Shown: positions 40,136 to 50,397, counted from the first letter of the stretch. The stretch: 64,000 nt of DNA from Stappia indica (GCF_001696535.1 NZ_MBQE01000006.1:62001-126000); one strand, 5' to 3'. The notes: generated by a model from the letters alone, not told the origin. Program-made: numbers and translations.

Positions 40136-40999
40136 TCAGCGTTCCTTGTCGTCCATGTCGCTGCAGGTCTTGAGCGTGATGCCTGACGGAAGCTTCGTCG
40201 TCGCATCGCCGCAGGCCCCGACCATGCGCGCCCCGTCGAGGCCGCTGGCGCCCGAAAGATCCGCGCCCACCAGCCGTGTGCGGCGCATCAACGCCCCGTC
40301 GAGCCGGGCGCCCGACAGGTTCGCGCCGGTCAGGTCGGCGCTGGAGAAATGCGCGCCGGACAAGTCCGCATCGCTGAAGTCGGCCCCGACCGCGCTCACC
40401 CGGTCGAAATCGGCATTGGGCAGCCGCGTGCCGACGAATTTCGCCGACATCACGTTGGCGCGCTCCAGGTTCACGCCTTCCATCTTCGCCTTGCTGAAAT
40501 CGGCGCCCGAGGCGATGGCGCGGATCAGCAGCGCCTGGCGCAGATCGGCGCCCTGCAGGCCGGCCCCCACCAGATTGGTCTCGATCATGTCGGCATTGCG
40601 CAGGTCCGCGCCGGCAAGGCTTGCCTCGCTCAGCACCGCCTTTTCCAGATCGACGCCGCGCATCGATCCCTTCGACAGGTTGGCGCCCGTCAGGTCCGTG
40701 CGCTCCAGCTCGGTGCGGCGCAGGTCCGCACCCGCAAGGTCGGCACCCACGAGCGAGGCCTCCTTGAGATCCGTCTCGCGCAGGTTCGCCCCTGCCAGCC
40801 TGGCATTTTCGACGATCAACCCGCGCAGTTCGGCCAGGCGCAGGTCGCAGCCCGCGCATTCGCCGGTGCGCTTCAGCCGCTCGACATCGCTTTCGGCAAG
40901 CACAGGCCCTGCGGCGGCGACAAGCGCGAGCACGGCGAGCGCCGCAACGCGTGTTCCGGCCCGCGCCTTGCGCGAAAAACTGGCAGCGATCATCACCAT
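40136..40999 (-). CDS. Secreted pentapeptide-repeat protein
   Basis: A 287-residue protein with a signal peptide (residues about 1-35, cut after VLA). CAGCDLRLAEL then opens about 30 pentapeptide repeats of the A(D/N)LxX type running to near residue 265. These fold into a right-handed quadrilateral beta-helix. The Cys pair at the repeat start is common in secreted members. The function is unknown. The start at 40999 has GGAGAGG six bases upstream; an earlier in-frame codon at 41041 adds 14 residues without a better site. Confidence 0.87.
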   Translation of the reverse strand: MVMIAASFSRKARAGTRVAALAVLALVAAAGPVLAESDVERLKRTGECAGCDLRLAELRGLIVENARLAGANLRETDLKEASLVGADLAGADLRRTELERTDLTGANLSKGSMRGVDLEKAVLSEASLAGADLRNADMIETNLVGAGLQGADLRQALLIRAIASGADFSKAKMEGVNLERANVMSAKFVGTRLPNADFDRVSAVGADFSDADLSGAHFSSADLTGANLSGARLDGALMRRTRLVGADLSGASGLDGARMVGACGDATTKLPSGITLKTCSDMDDKER

Positions 41000-41242
41000 T
41001 TCGAACCTCTCCCGTCGGCCCGGCGCCTCTCCCTGTTTCACAGTTAGGGCCGTGGAGCGGGCAATTTAAGGGCCGCGCGGCGGGAAACGAGCGGAAATCG
41101 TAATCCCCTCTCGTCCGTCTTGCAGCTTCGGCCGGATCTGCTGTTAATATCCTGTGGAAAATACGGAGGGCGCGAGAGGACCGGCGCGCAAGTCGGCCGG
41201 CCTCGCACGCCCTGACCGACTGCGGGTGAACTGGGGGGTGAC

Positions 41243-41716
41243 ATGAACCGTTTCGATATCGCGCTGGCGCCCCGGCGCTGGCGGCAGCTCTTCGCCGCGC
41301 TGGCCTGCGCACTCGTCCTAACCCTTTCGCCAAGCCTTGCAAGGCAGGCGGAAGCCGCCGGCATCACCGCCCGCATCGACCTGTCCGACCAGCGCATGCG
41401 GGTCTACAGGGACGGCCGGCAGATCCACGACTGGCCGGTTTCCACCGCCCGGCGCGGCTATCGCACGCCCATTGGCACCTTCCGCCCCGGGCGCATGCAC
41501 CGCCGCTACTTCTCGCGCAAGTATCACGGCGCGCCGATGCCGCATTCGGTGTTCTTCCTCGGCGGCTACGCCATCCACGGCACCAACGACATCCGCAATC
41601 TCGGCCGCCCCGCCTCGCATGGCTGCGTGCGGCTGCATCCCGACAATGCCCGCCGCCTGTTCGGTTTGATCAGCGACGGCGGCAAACAGAATGCGCGAAT
41701 CGTCATCACCCGGTAA
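41243..41716 (+). CDS. L,D-transpeptidase (YkuD domain)
   Basis: A 157-residue secreted YkuD-type enzyme that forms 3-3 cross-links or anchors proteins to peptidoglycan in the periplasm. The signal peptide is residues about 1-39. The YkuD domain begins ARIDLSDQRMRVYRDG. The catalytic motif is HGTNDIRNLGRPASHGCVRL, with the nucleophile Cys after SHG. It is at the small end of the family and lacks a peptidoglycan-binding domain. It is divergent from the pentapeptide gene, with a 243-base gap. Confidence 0.92.
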   Translation: MNRFDIALAPRRWRQLFAALACALVLTLSPSLARQAEAAGITARIDLSDQRMRVYRDGRQIHDWPVSTARRGYRTPIGTFRPGRMHRRYFSRKYHGAPMPHSVFFLGGYAIHGTNDIRNLGRPASHGCVRLHPDNARRLFGLISDGGKQNARIVITR

Positions 41717-41946
41717 CCTTTACCGGCGATGGCCGGCCCGGCCGGTTGCGCAAGCGACTGGAAATGGGGAATAATCACCGGACGTTGCCGCCGAGCTCTG
41801 CGCCCTGCGCAGCTTTCGGCAGTCGTCATCCGGCGCTTGCAGCATTTGCGGGGCCGGATGAGATGCTGGCGGGACGAAGGAAGACAGCGGGGTCGCATTT
41901 GCCGCCTTCCCTCGTCCGCCAATCGCTGACGACGCACAACCTGACT

Positions 41947-41999
41947 ATCAGCGTGCCAATAATGCGGCAAAACCCTTGCCAAATCGTTGGCACGCTGAT
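41947..41999. repeat. Inverted repeat in the 41.7-42.2 kb gap
   Basis: The 473-base gap 41717-42189 holds no coding frame I trust. It contains a perfect 13-base inverted repeat, ATCAGCGTGCCAA (41947-41959) and TTGGCACGCTGAT (41987-41999). The 27-base centre holds its own GGCAA/TTGCC pair. No T run follows. It lies between the convergent YkuD and patatin genes, so a role in transcript ending or as a protein-binding site is possible. Confidence 0.55.
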
Positions 42000-42189
42000 T
42001 TCGCAGATGTGGTGCGCACACCTCTTACAACCGCAAGATACTGGGGTCATTAACGGGTCGCTAACCGCCCCGTAATGCATTCTGCATGGCGAAGCGCAAA
42101 CCGTGGTTAAGCGGCGTTAACGAAGCCTGCAAAACCCCGCCCGGGCGCGAATCACTTCGGCGAAAAACGAATCACCCGCCGCCCGCGCG

Positions 42190-43206
42190 TCACAGGAATT
42201 CGGCGCGCAGGTCGATGCTCGAACGCGTGCCGACGGCCTCGTAATTCTCGTCGGCCCAGTCCTGCGCCGCCTTGCGGCCGATGTCGCGCAGATGCGTCAG
42301 GAAACGCCACTCCGCATTGACCTTCGACGAGGCCTGCAGCGGGTTCAGCTCGGTGGCCGAGATCCGGTGCATGTGGACCTTCTGGTAGTGCCCGGCCTCC
42401 AGCTTGCCGTCCTCGATCAGCCGGGTGACGAACTCGATGGCGCGCATTTCGCGCAGGAGCGTCGAGTTGAAGGTGATCTCGTTCAGCCGGTTGAGGATCT
42501 CACGCGCCGTGCGCGGCGTCTCCTTGCGCTCCACCGGGTTGATCTGCACCAGCACCGTGTCGCTGCTGCCCGTGGTGCCGAACAGCGGAAACAGCGGCGG
42601 ATTGCCCATGTAGCCGCCGTCCCAATAGGGCACGCCGTCGATCTCCACCGCCTGGAACACGTGCGGCAGGCAGGCCGAGGCCATCACCGCGTCGAGCGTG
42701 ATCTCCCCGTCGGAAAACACCTTGATCTTGCCCGATTGCACGTTGGTGGCGCTGATGAAGATCTTCAGCCGGTCGCAGGCGCGCACCGCCTCGAAGTCGA
42801 CCGTCGCCTCCACCACGTCGCGCAGCGGATTGATGTTGAGCGGGTTGAACTCGTAAGGAGAGGCGAAGCGCGAGGCGATGTCGAAGGCGAGGTAGCTCGG
42901 CGACATGTCGAGGCTCCACTGCCCCATGATGATGTCGATGGGCGAGCGCCGCAGCGGGCTCAGCCAGGCCTGGTCGCTGACCGCCTTCCAGAACCTTTCC
43001 AGCGCCTCGCGCGCCCCGTCCTCGCCGTCCTTGTGGAAGCCGTCGGCCAGCACCACCGCATTCATCGCCCCGGCGGAGGTGCCGCTGATGCCCTCGATGA
43101 CGAACCGGCGGCTTTCCAGCATCCAGTCGAGCACGCCCCAGGTGAAGGCGCCGTGCGCACCGCCTCCCTGCAGGGCAAGGTTGATCGGCTTGGGAGCTTT
43201 GCTCAT
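42190..43206 (-). CDS. Patatin-like phospholipase
   Basis: A 338-residue patatin-family lipid acyl hydrolase. The oxyanion motif LALQGGGAHGAFTWGVLD is at residues about 10-27. The nucleophile Ser lies in GTSAGAM, and the catalytic Asp in YWDGGYMGNPP. It is intracellular, with no signal peptide. This protein is encoded next to 3-hydroxybutyrate dehydrogenase in many alphaproteobacteria, so a link to polyhydroxybutyrate or membrane-lipid turnover is likely but not shown. Confidence 0.92.
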   Translation of the reverse strand: MSKAPKPINLALQGGGAHGAFTWGVLDWMLESRRFVIEGISGTSAGAMNAVVLADGFHKDGEDGAREALERFWKAVSDQAWLSPLRRSPIDIIMGQWSLDMSPSYLAFDIASRFASPYEFNPLNINPLRDVVEATVDFEAVRACDRLKIFISATNVQSGKIKVFSDGEITLDAVMASACLPHVFQAVEIDGVPYWDGGYMGNPPLFPLFGTTGSSDTVLVQINPVERKETPRTAREILNRLNEITFNSTLLREMRAIEFVTRLIEDGKLEAGHYQKVHMHRISATELNPLQASSKVNAEWRFLTHLRDIGRKAAQDWADENYEAVGTRSSIDLRAEFL

Positions 43207-43299
43207 GGCTCGCCTCGGCTGTCGTCGGAAATGGGGGGAACGGCATCGCCCGGCGCGACGGCCGGGCGATCCGGATCCGGCGGTGCGGCTGCGGGGCCT

Positions 43300-44082
43300 T
43301 TACTGGGCGACCCAGCCGCCGTCCATCTGCAGCATTGTGCCGGTGATCGAGGTCGCCTGGTCGCCGGCCAGGTACAGGGCCAGCGAGGCCACCTGCTCGA
43401 CCGTCACGAACTCCTTGGTCGGCTGGGCGGCCAGCAGCACGTCGCGCTTGACCTGCTCCTCGGTCATGCCCCGCGCCTTCATCGTGTCGGGGATCTGGCG
43501 CTCGACCAGCGGCGTCCAGACATAGCCCGGACAGATCGCGTTGACGGTGATGCCGCACTGGGCGACTTCCAGCGCGATGGTCTTGGTGAAGCCGGCGATG
43601 CCGTGCTTGGCCGCCACATAGGCGCTCTTGAACGGCGAGGCGACCAGCGCATGCGCCGAGCCGGTGTTGATGATGCGGCCCCAACCCCGCGCCTTCATGC
43701 CCGGCACCGCCGCGCGCGTCGTGTGGAAGGCGGAGGACAGGTTGATCGCGATGATCGCGTCCCACTTCTCGATGGGAAATTCCTCCACCGGCGAAACGTG
43801 CTGGATGCCGGCATTGTTGACCAGGATGTCGAGCGAACCGAACGCCGCCTCGGCCTCCGCCACCATCGCGGCGATCTCGTCCGGCTTGGTCATGTCGGCG
43901 GACGAATAGCGGCACTTGACGCCGAACTCGCTCTCGATGCCGGCGCGCTCCTTCTCGATCGCCTCGGCCTCGCCGAACCCGTTGATCGTCACATTGGCGC
44001 CGTTCGCCGCATAGATGCGGGCGATGGCAAGGCCGATGCCCGAGGTCGAGCCGGTGACGAGTGCGGACTTGTTGCTGAGCAT
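43300..44082 (-). CDS. bdhA: 3-hydroxybutyrate dehydrogenase
   Basis: A 260-residue short-chain dehydrogenase that oxidises 3-hydroxybutyrate to acetoacetate with NAD. The cofactor motif is TGSTSGIGLAIA, NNAG follows as VNNAGIQHV, the catalytic Ser is in INTGSAHALVA, and the Tyr-Lys pair in SAYVAAKHG. The later ICPGYVWTPLVERQI is characteristic of the bacterial enzyme. The ATG at 44082 has AGGAGA eight bases upstream; the frame stays open to 44166 without support. Read with the downstream patatin gene after 93 bases. Confidence 0.95.
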   Translation of the reverse strand: MLSNKSALVTGSTSGIGLAIARIYAANGANVTINGFGEAEAIEKERAGIESEFGVKCRYSSADMTKPDEIAAMVAEAEAAFGSLDILVNNAGIQHVSPVEEFPIEKWDAIIAINLSSAFHTTRAAVPGMKARGWGRIINTGSAHALVASPFKSAYVAAKHGIAGFTKTIALEVAQCGITVNAICPGYVWTPLVERQIPDTMKARGMTEEQVKRDVLLAAQPTKEFVTVEQVASLALYLAGDQATSITGTMLQMDGGWVAQ

Positions 44083-44262
44083 GCGAAGGGATCTCCTGTC
44101 CTGGCGGACGCTGGAAACGGTCCGAAAATCGGTGCCGCCGGCGCCGGACCGGCGCGGCAAGACCACCGTTCGAGGCGGCCCGCCACATAGAACATGAGAT
44201 CGCGCTGCGCTGCAACAAGGGGCGGGCCGCCGCCCGGGTCACCCTGTCGCAGGCCGTTCGCG

Positions 44263-45015
44263 TCAGTCGGCCGAAGGTGCCGCCGGCGGCGGCATCTCGC
44301 GTTCGCGCAGGATGTAGTAGCCGCCGGACAGGATGCCGATCTGCAGCGCGGTCATGGCGATCTGCAGCGCCAGCGACAGGATCAGCACCGCGATCGCGGC
44401 GAACACCGCTCCCCCGCCAATCGTGTTGGCCACGACAGACAGGACCATGTCCAAGGCGCCGATGCACAGGCCGGTGCCGACGGCGGCCAGCGCCATCGGC
44501 AGGCCCAGCCCCTCGCCGCGGGCGAAAGCCTCGGCGATGCCCAGCGGCTCGTCCAGCGCCGTTGCCGGCAGGATGAGGAACAGTCGCATCAGGGCCGGCA
44601 GGACGAATACGACCACGACGGTCATGGCGATGAAGAGGCTGGTCATGCCGTTCACCATCACGCTCACCAGGGTCACGAATACGAGCAGCGGCACCGCCGC
44701 GATCAAAGAAACCAGCAGCGTCTTGCCGAGATAGGCGATCTCGCGCCGGCCGAAGCTGAGGTTCACCGGGCCGGGCCGCTCGCCCAGCAGCAGATTGCGG
44801 TGCCAGGCGACGGCGATGGAGGCGGAGGAGCACACCCACACGCCCGCGACCACGAAGATGACGACGACGGAATTGGCGGCGAGCAGCGTGCCGAGCACGC
44901 CGAGCACGGCGACCAGCGCATACCAGGCCCAGACGATCCGCAGGAACCCGTCGAAATCGGAAAACAATGCCTTGAACGCACCGGTGAACAGCCGGGCGGT
45001 TGTCCTTGCAAACAT
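44263..45015 (-). CDS. Hypothetical membrane protein, paralogue 1
   Basis: A 250-residue protein with about six hydrophobic segments. I do not recognise a named family. It shares the core pattern of the next gene upstream on the same strand: an Arg-rich turn before LLLGERP, then FGRREIAYLGKTLLV, and later LPATALDEPLGIAEAF. These match [15 protein letters not shown] and [16 protein letters not shown] in the neighbour. This suggests tandem duplication of a membrane-protein gene. The ATG at 45015 follows AAGGGGG. Nothing indicates a transported substrate. Confidence 0.75.
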   Translation of the reverse strand: MFARTTARLFTGAFKALFSDFDGFLRIVWAWYALVAVLGVLGTLLAANSVVVIFVVAGVWVCSSASIAVAWHRNLLLGERPGPVNLSFGRREIAYLGKTLLVSLIAAVPLLVFVTLVSVMVNGMTSLFIAMTVVVVFVLPALMRLFLILPATALDEPLGIAEAFARGEGLGLPMALAAVGTGLCIGALDMVLSVVANTIGGGAVFAAIAVLILSLALQIAMTALQIGILSGGYYILREREMPPPAAPSAD

Positions 45016-45116
45016 GGAGCCCCCTTCAAAAGACCTTCCACTTCTGCGACAGGCGGGAGCCCCAGGCAAGCTGTGATCGTGCTGCGGATGCGAAGGAAGG
45101 CAGGGAAGATGCGGCC

Positions 45117-46031
45117 TCAGTCCCGGCGGGAGCGGCTCTCGATGACCGAACGCACCGCCTTGCGGGCCTTATCGCGGCCGGCCTGCGCCCGTCGTTCGGC
45201 CGCATGTTCGGCATCCGCGATCTTCAGGCCGACCCTCTCCACGAAGCGCTCGCGCGTCAGGGCATAGGCGGTGGCATGCAGCGAGGCGAACAGCCAGGTG
45301 ACGATCACCATCACACCCATCGGCACCAGCGCCGAGCGCAGCTCCGCGGCAAGGCCCGTCGCAGGCACGAAGGCTTCGCCGACCAGCCAGACCAGGCCGA
45401 CCCAAAGCCCCGAGACCAGCCCCGCCACCAGCGCCACGGCCAGGGCTGCGAGAACCAGCGCCCAGCCGATGCCGGCGGTCAGGCGCCAGGAGTCTCCCAG
45501 CGACATGCGGTCGTCCAGCGCGGCCGCCGGCAGCACCAGCGACAGACGCTGCACCAGCATCACCGTCAGGAACGGACTGGCCAGCAGCAGCACGAAGCCG
45601 GCCGGCGCGATCACCGGCAGCAACAGCCCGGCGACCAAGAGCATCGGCACGAAGAAGACGCCCGACAGCACGCCGAGCAGCAAGAGCTTCCAGGCGACGC
45701 GCAGGTTGCGCGCACCGAAGGCGAGCGGAAACGCCCGCTCGCCCAGCAGGATGCGCCGCAGATAGGCAACGGCGATGGAAAAGCCGGTGGCGATGTTGGC
45801 GAGCCCCGCCAGGATGCGCAGCGCCCGCTCGCGGTCGCCGCCTGCGGCCGCACCGGCGAGCGGCTCCATCATGTAGGAGCCGGTGGAAAAGCCCGTCGCC
45901 GGCATCAGCTGGCCGCTGATCGCAAGATTCAGCGCCAGCAGCAACAGCATGTAGCCCCAGCCGGCGGCGAACAGCGTTCCGAACCGGTCGCGGGCAAGCT
46001 CAAAGGTCCGGCTGAGAACGACGAGCAGCAT
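45117..46031 (-). CDS. Hypothetical membrane protein, paralogue 2
   Basis: A 304-residue protein with about six hydrophobic segments and a charged C-terminal tail (last 35 residues rich in Arg, Lys and Glu, possibly helical). It resembles the preceding gene in topology and in the LLGER and LP-A-ALD motifs. The start is set at the ATG at 46031 with GGGAG upstream; the same frame continues further back into the ispG promoter region without coding character. The function is not known. It is divergent from ispG. Confidence 0.75.
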   Translation of the reverse strand: MLLVVLSRTFELARDRFGTLFAAGWGYMLLLLALNLAISGQLMPATGFSTGSYMMEPLAGAAAGGDRERALRILAGLANIATGFSIAVAYLRRILLGERAFPLAFGARNLRVAWKLLLLGVLSGVFFVPMLLVAGLLLPVIAPAGFVLLLASPFLTVMLVQRLSLVLPAAALDDRMSLGDSWRLTAGIGWALVLAALAVALVAGLVSGLWVGLVWLVGEAFVPATGLAAELRSALVPMGVMVIVTWLFASLHATAYALTRERFVERVGLKIADAEHAAERRAQAGRDKARKAVRSVIESRSRRD

Positions 46032-46224
46032 GGGCGGGCTCCCTGCCCCCTTTTCGAGAGAAATGGCGCCCTTGAGATGCGACCTCGTACCGCCCGCGTC
46101 AAGCAGGCGCGGCCGCTGCCCCCTGCTGCGGCCTTGCGAAAGCACGTGGCGCGCCCTATTCAATCGGCGGTATCCTTGCAAGGCGGGGGCGCAGGCCTTC
46201 CGCAAGATCGGGACGATCGGCGAC

Positions 46225-47493
46225 ATGCAGAGCAACAGCCCCATCCGCGAAACGCAGGCCGGACCGGCCGCACGGCGCGTCTCGGTCCCGGTGAAGGTCG
46301 GCTCGGTCACCGTCGGCGGCGGCGCCCCGGTCGTCGTCCAGTCGATGACCAACACCGACACTGCCGATATCGACGCCACCGTCGCCCAGGTCTCCGCCCT
46401 GGCGCGGGCCGGCTCGGAGATCGTGCGCATCACCGTCGACCGCGACGAGAGCGCCGCCGCCGTGCCGCGCATCCGCGAGCGGCTGGAGCGGATCGGCTTG
46501 CATGTGCCGCTGGTCGGCGACTTCCACTATATCGGCCACAAGCTGCTGAACGACCATCCGGCCTGTGCAGAGGCGCTGGAGAAGTATCGCATCAATCCCG
46601 GCAATGTCGGCTTTCGCGACAAGCGCGACCGGCAGTTTTCCGAGATCATCGAGATCGCGCTGAAGCACGACAAGCCGGTGCGCATCGGCGTCAACTGGGG
46701 CTCGCTCGACCAGGAGCTGCTGACCCACCTGATGGACGAGAACGCCGCCAGCCCCGCGCCCGTCTCGGCCGCGGCGGTGATGCGCGAGGCGATCGTGCGG
46801 TCCGGGCTTCTGTCCGCCGCCCGGGCCGAGGAACTCGGCATGGGCCGCGACAAGATCATCCTCTCGGCCAAGGTCAGCCAGGTGCAGGACCTCATCGCCG
46901 TCTATGCGGATCTCGCCGCGCGCTGCGACTACGCCCTGCATCTCGGCCTCACCGAGGCCGGCATGGGCACCAAGGGCATCGTCGCCTCTGCCGCCTCCAT
47001 GGGCATCCTGCTGCAGCAGGGCATCGGCGACACGATCCGCGTCTCGCTGACGCCGGAGCCCGGCGGCGACCGCACCCGCGAGGTGCAGGTGGCGCAGGAG
47101 CTGCTGCAGGTGATGGGCTTCCGCGCCTTCATCCCCGTGGTTGCCGCCTGCCCGGGGTGCGGCCGCACCACCTCCACCGTGTTCCAGGAGTTGGCCCGCG
47201 ACATCCAGGACGACATCCGCCGCTCCATGCCGGTGTGGCGCGAGAAATATCCCGGCGTCGAGGCGCTCAACGTCGCGGTGATGGGCTGCATCGTCAACGG
47301 ACCGGGCGAGAGCAAGTTCGCCGATATCGGCATCTCCCTGCCCGGCACCGGCGAGGCGCCCTCCGCCCCCGTCTTCGTCGACGGCAAGAAGGTCGCGACC
47401 CTGCGCGGCGCCGGCATTGCCGAGGAGTTCAAGGCGATGGTCGACGAGTACATCCGCAACCGCTTCGGCGGCGAACGGTCCGCCGCCGAATGA
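46225..47493 (+). CDS. ispG: 4-hydroxy-3-methylbut-2-enyl diphosphate synthase
   Basis: A 422-residue GcpE enzyme of the MEP isoprenoid pathway, converting MEcPP to HMBPP with a 4Fe-4S cluster. Cluster ligands appear in [14 protein letters not shown] and [11 protein letters not shown]. The TIM-barrel substrate domain has [18 protein letters not shown] and [11 protein letters not shown]. The ATG at 46225 is chosen by the family's usual N-terminus. Its stop overlaps the pdxY start by four bases. Confidence 0.96.
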   Translation: MQSNSPIRETQAGPAARRVSVPVKVGSVTVGGGAPVVVQSMTNTDTADIDATVAQVSALARAGSEIVRITVDRDESAAAVPRIRERLERIGLHVPLVGDFHYIGHKLLNDHPACAEALEKYRINPGNVGFRDKRDRQFSEIIEIALKHDKPVRIGVNWGSLDQELLTHLMDENAASPAPVSAAAVMREAIVRSGLLSAARAEELGMGRDKIILSAKVSQVQDLIAVYADLAARCDYALHLGLTEAGMGTKGIVASAASMGILLQQGIGDTIRVSLTPEPGGDRTREVQVAQELLQVMGFRAFIPVVAACPGCGRTTSTVFQELARDIQDDIRRSMPVWREKYPGVEALNVAVMGCIVNGPGESKFADIGISLPGTGEAPSAPVFVDGKKVATLRGAGIAEEFKAMVDEYIRNRFGGERSAAE

Positions 47494-48374
47494 GCGCGTT
47501 TCCGCCCGCCGCGCCCGACGCGCGCGATGTCCTCGTCGTCAATTCGCAGGTGGTGCGCGGTTCCGTCGGCGGCCGCGTCACGCTCTTCGCGCTGGAACGG
47601 CTCGGCCACCAGGTCTGGTTCCTGCCCACCATCCTGCTGCCGTGGAACCCCGACGAGGGGCGCGGCCATCGCCATGTTCAGGACGATGCGGGCTTCGACG
47701 CCCTCGCCGACGACCTGATCGGGACCGACCGGCTGCCGCGCATCGGCGCGGTCGTTTCCGGCTATCTCGGCAGCCCGGGACAGGCCGCCGCCGTCGCCCG
47801 CCTCGTCGCGGCGGTGCGCAAGGCCAATCCGAACGCGCTCTATCTCTGCGACCCGATCAGCGGCGACGACGGCGACCTCTACGTGCCGCAGGAAACCGCC
47901 GCCGCCGTGCGCGACACGCTGCTGCCGCTCGCGGATGTGGCGACACCCAACCTCTTCGAGCTGCAATGGATGAGCGGGCGTCGCATCGAGAGCGAGGCCG
48001 ACACCATCGCCGCCGCCCGCGCGCTCGGGCCGCAGCGCGTGCTGGTCACCTCCGCGCCCGCCATGCGTCGCAACTCCACCTGCAACCTGCTGGTGACGCC
48101 CCGCGCCATCATCGCCGCCGAGCACGGGCTGGTGCCCAACGCGCCGCACGGCACCGGCGACCTGATGGCCGCCATGTTCACCGCCGGGCTGATGGCCGGG
48201 CTCGACGACGAGGCCGTGCTGAAGCGCTCCGCCGCCACCGTGTTCGAGATGGTCGCCCGCTCGGTCAAGCGCCACGCCCGCGATCTGCTGCTGGCCGACG
48301 AGCAGTCCTCGCTGATCAACCCGATGGCGCTCATCTCCTGCCGCCGCGTGCTCGACGCGCCGCTGCGCGCCTGA
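47490..48374 (+). CDS. pdxY: Pyridoxal kinase
   Basis: A 294-residue ribokinase-fold pyridoxal kinase that phosphorylates vitamin B6 vitamers. Landmarks are [40 protein letters not shown] and the anion-hole region [13 protein letters not shown] with the catalytic Asp. The similarity to E. coli PdxY is clear in the SGYLGS and CDP segments. Translation is coupled to ispG by ATGA overlap. DUF429 follows after 20 bases, so the three form one operon. Confidence 0.88.
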   Translation: MSAFPPAAPDARDVLVVNSQVVRGSVGGRVTLFALERLGHQVWFLPTILLPWNPDEGRGHRHVQDDAGFDALADDLIGTDRLPRIGAVVSGYLGSPGQAAAVARLVAAVRKANPNALYLCDPISGDDGDLYVPQETAAAVRDTLLPLADVATPNLFELQWMSGRRIESEADTIAAARALGPQRVLVTSAPAMRRNSTCNLLVTPRAIIAAEHGLVPNAPHGTGDLMAAMFTAGLMAGLDDEAVLKRSAATVFEMVARSVKRHARDLLLADEQSSLINPMALISCRRVLDAPLRA

Positions 48375-48394
48375 GCGGCCGGGACCCAGCCGCC

Positions 48395-49123
48395 ATGCTG
48401 CGGGTGGCCGGCATCGACGGCTGCCGCTCAGGGTGGATCGCGGTCCTGCGCGAGCGTCAGGCGCCGGATGCCCCGCCGTGCCACACGCTGCTGATGCTGC
48501 AGGCCTTCGGCGAGCTCCTCGCCGATCCGGGCATCTCCATCCTTGCCGTCGACATGCCCATCGGCCTGCCGGATCGTGCAGGCCTCGGCGGGCGCGGGCC
48601 GGAGCGCTGCGTGCGCCCGCTGCTCGGCCAGCGCCAGTCCTCGGTCTTTTCGGTGCCCTCGCGGGCCGCCGTGTTCTGCCAGGACTATGGCGAGGCATGC
48701 AGCACCGCGCTCGCGACCTCAGAGCCGCCGCGCAAGGTCTCCCGCCAGGCCTTCCACCTCTTCCCGAAGATCCGCGAGATCGACGCGCTGATGACCCCGG
48801 CGCTGGAGGCGCGGGTCTTCGAGGTCCACCCCGAGCTCGCCTTCTGGCGGCTCAACGGCGAACAGGCGATGAGCCTGCCGAAGAAGGTGAAAAGCGCGGC
48901 CAGCATGCCCGGCCTCGACGAGCGCATCGCGCTTCTCGGCCGCCATGGCTACGACGAGGCGTTCCTGCGCCAGCGCCCGCCCTCCGGGGCCGGCCGCGAC
49001 GATCTGATCGACGCCTGCGTCAACGCGGTGATCGCCGAGCGCATCGCGCAAGGGCGCGCGGCATCCTTCCCGCCCGCGCCGGAGCGCGACGCGAGAGGCC
49101 TGCGGATGGCGATCTGGGCATAA
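48395..49123 (+). CDS. DUF429 family protein
   Basis: A 242-residue protein of the DUF429 family, which has an RNase H-like fold of unknown function. The N-terminus VAGIDGCRSGWIAV and the following AVDMPIGLPDR supply the acidic residues of that fold. RVFEVHPELAFWRLNG and GRDDLIDACVNAVIAERI are the later conserved blocks. The start at 48395 fits the family's first strand. Third gene of the ispG-pdxY run; the link to those pathways is positional only. Confidence 0.85.
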   Translation: MLRVAGIDGCRSGWIAVLRERQAPDAPPCHTLLMLQAFGELLADPGISILAVDMPIGLPDRAGLGGRGPERCVRPLLGQRQSSVFSVPSRAAVFCQDYGEACSTALATSEPPRKVSRQAFHLFPKIREIDALMTPALEARVFEVHPELAFWRLNGEQAMSLPKKVKSAASMPGLDERIALLGRHGYDEAFLRQRPPSGAGRDDLIDACVNAVIAERIAQGRAASFPPAPERDARGLRMAIWA

Positions 49124-49143
49124 ACTTACGCTAGATCCAATGA

Positions 49144-50397
49144 TCAGGGCTTGGCGGGGGGCACCGGCGCATCCGGATCCGGCGTGCCGTCGACAGCTTC
49201 CGTCTCCTGCGAACCGCCGCCAGAGAACAGCCGGCTGAAGAACCCGCCGGACGACTTCTGCTCCGTCGGGGCGAACGCCGTCTGCTGCGTGGCCGCATCG
49301 GCCGTCGCTGCGGGGGCAGCTGCTGCCATTGCCGTTGCCGCCGGAGCGGTTGCGGCGGCTGCCGCAGGCGCTGCACTGGTCGCGGCCACTGCGACGGGCT
49401 GGCTGGTGCCGGCCGCAGGAGCCGCCTCGCCCGTTGCCGTCTGCGTGCTCTCGCCGGCCTTGTCCGTCTCGCTGTTGCCGAAGATCGCGGCGATCTGCGC
49501 GCGGCGGCGCTCGGAGCGCTCTTCCGCCTCGGCGATCTCGATGATCTTCTGGTCGTCCGTGCGCTGCTTCTTGGCGACCGCCACCTTGATGCCGTCCGGC
49601 ACGTCGAATTCCGGGCACTTGGCGGTGGCGCGGAACGGCACGCCCTCCACCAGCGGCACGGCGTCGAAGACGTAGCGCTTCTCGCAGACGTCGATCTTCG
49701 GCGGCTGCTTGGTGACCTCGAAATGGTCGTAGCCGCTCTTCAGCATCCGCCAGAAGTCGTAATGCTCGGACTTGCGGTGCTTGGCCATGTTCTCCGCGGT
49801 CATGCGGAAGGGGAAGGCCTGCACCTGGAACGAGCGCTGGCCGCCCTTGAAGCTCTCGCGCGCCAGGCCGTAGATGTCCTGCACCTGCTGGTCGGTCATC
49901 GCGTAGCACCCGCGCGAAGAACACGCGCCATGCACCATCAAATGCGTGCCGGTGCGGTTGTGCGAGCGGTCGAACTTGTTGGGATAGCCGAGGTTGAACG
50001 CCAGGTGATAGCTGGAGTTCGGGTTCATCAGGGCCGGGGTGATCTCGTAGAAGCCTTCCGGCGCCTGGCGGTCGCCTTCCTTGATCTTCGGGCCCAGTTC
50101 GCCGGACCACTTGCAGATCTCAAAGGTCTCCAGCAGGGCGAAGCGCCCCGAGCGCGTCTGCTTCCAGACCTCGAGCGTCGATTCTTCCTTGAAGATGCGC
50201 AGCATGATCGGGCTGGTCATCGACATGTCGAGGCCCGGCATCTTCTGCTTGATGCTGGCGCTGATCTCGCGCAGGTGCTTGGGCCCGGCGGTGATCATCT
50301 CGTCGGCCTGACAGCCGGCGAGCGCGCCGGCCAGCGCCAGCGCCACAAGCGTCCTGCGGGTGTTTTTGCGCAACCGCGCGATCCCCTGCACCATCAT
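49144..50397 (-). CDS. L,D-transpeptidase-like lipoprotein (YafK type)
   Basis: A 417-residue protein. The lipobox LAGC gives an acylated Cys near residue 30, after a basic start. The YkuD-like domain of the YafK/ErfK branch spans residues about 60-240, including YHLAFNLGYPNKFDRS and the catalytic region THLMVHGACSSRGCYAMTD. The last 120 residues are a low-complexity Ala/Thr-rich tail ending Pro/Asp-rich, after a Lys/Arg/Glu helix. It probably modifies peptidoglycan at the membrane. The start is the first of two ATGs at 50397/50394; the upstream frame is open but not convincing. Confidence 0.85.
   Translation of the reverse strand: MMVQGIARLRKNTRRTLVALALAGALAGCQADEMITAGPKHLREISASIKQKMPGLDMSMTSPIMLRIFKEESTLEVWKQTRSGRFALLETFEICKWSGELGPKIKEGDRQAPEGFYEITPALMNPNSSYHLAFNLGYPNKFDRSHNRTGTHLMVHGACSSRGCYAMTDQQVQDIYGLARESFKGGQRSFQVQAFPFRMTAENMAKHRKSEHYDFWRMLKSGYDHFEVTKQPPKIDVCEKRYVFDAVPLVEGVPFRATAKCPEFDVPDGIKVAVAKKQRTDDQKIIEIAEAEERSERRRAQIAAIFGNSETDKAGESTQTATGEAAPAAGTSQPVAVAATSAAPAAAAATAPAATAMAAAAPAATADAATQQTAFAPTEQKSSGGFFSRLFSGGGSQETEAVDGTPDPDAPVPPAKP

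Noticed and set aside
41987-42006. A sigma-54 promoter at TTGGCACG in the YkuD-patatin gap
   Set aside because: The -24 half fits, but the -12 element reads TTTC rather than TTGC and no gene starts downstream in that direction.
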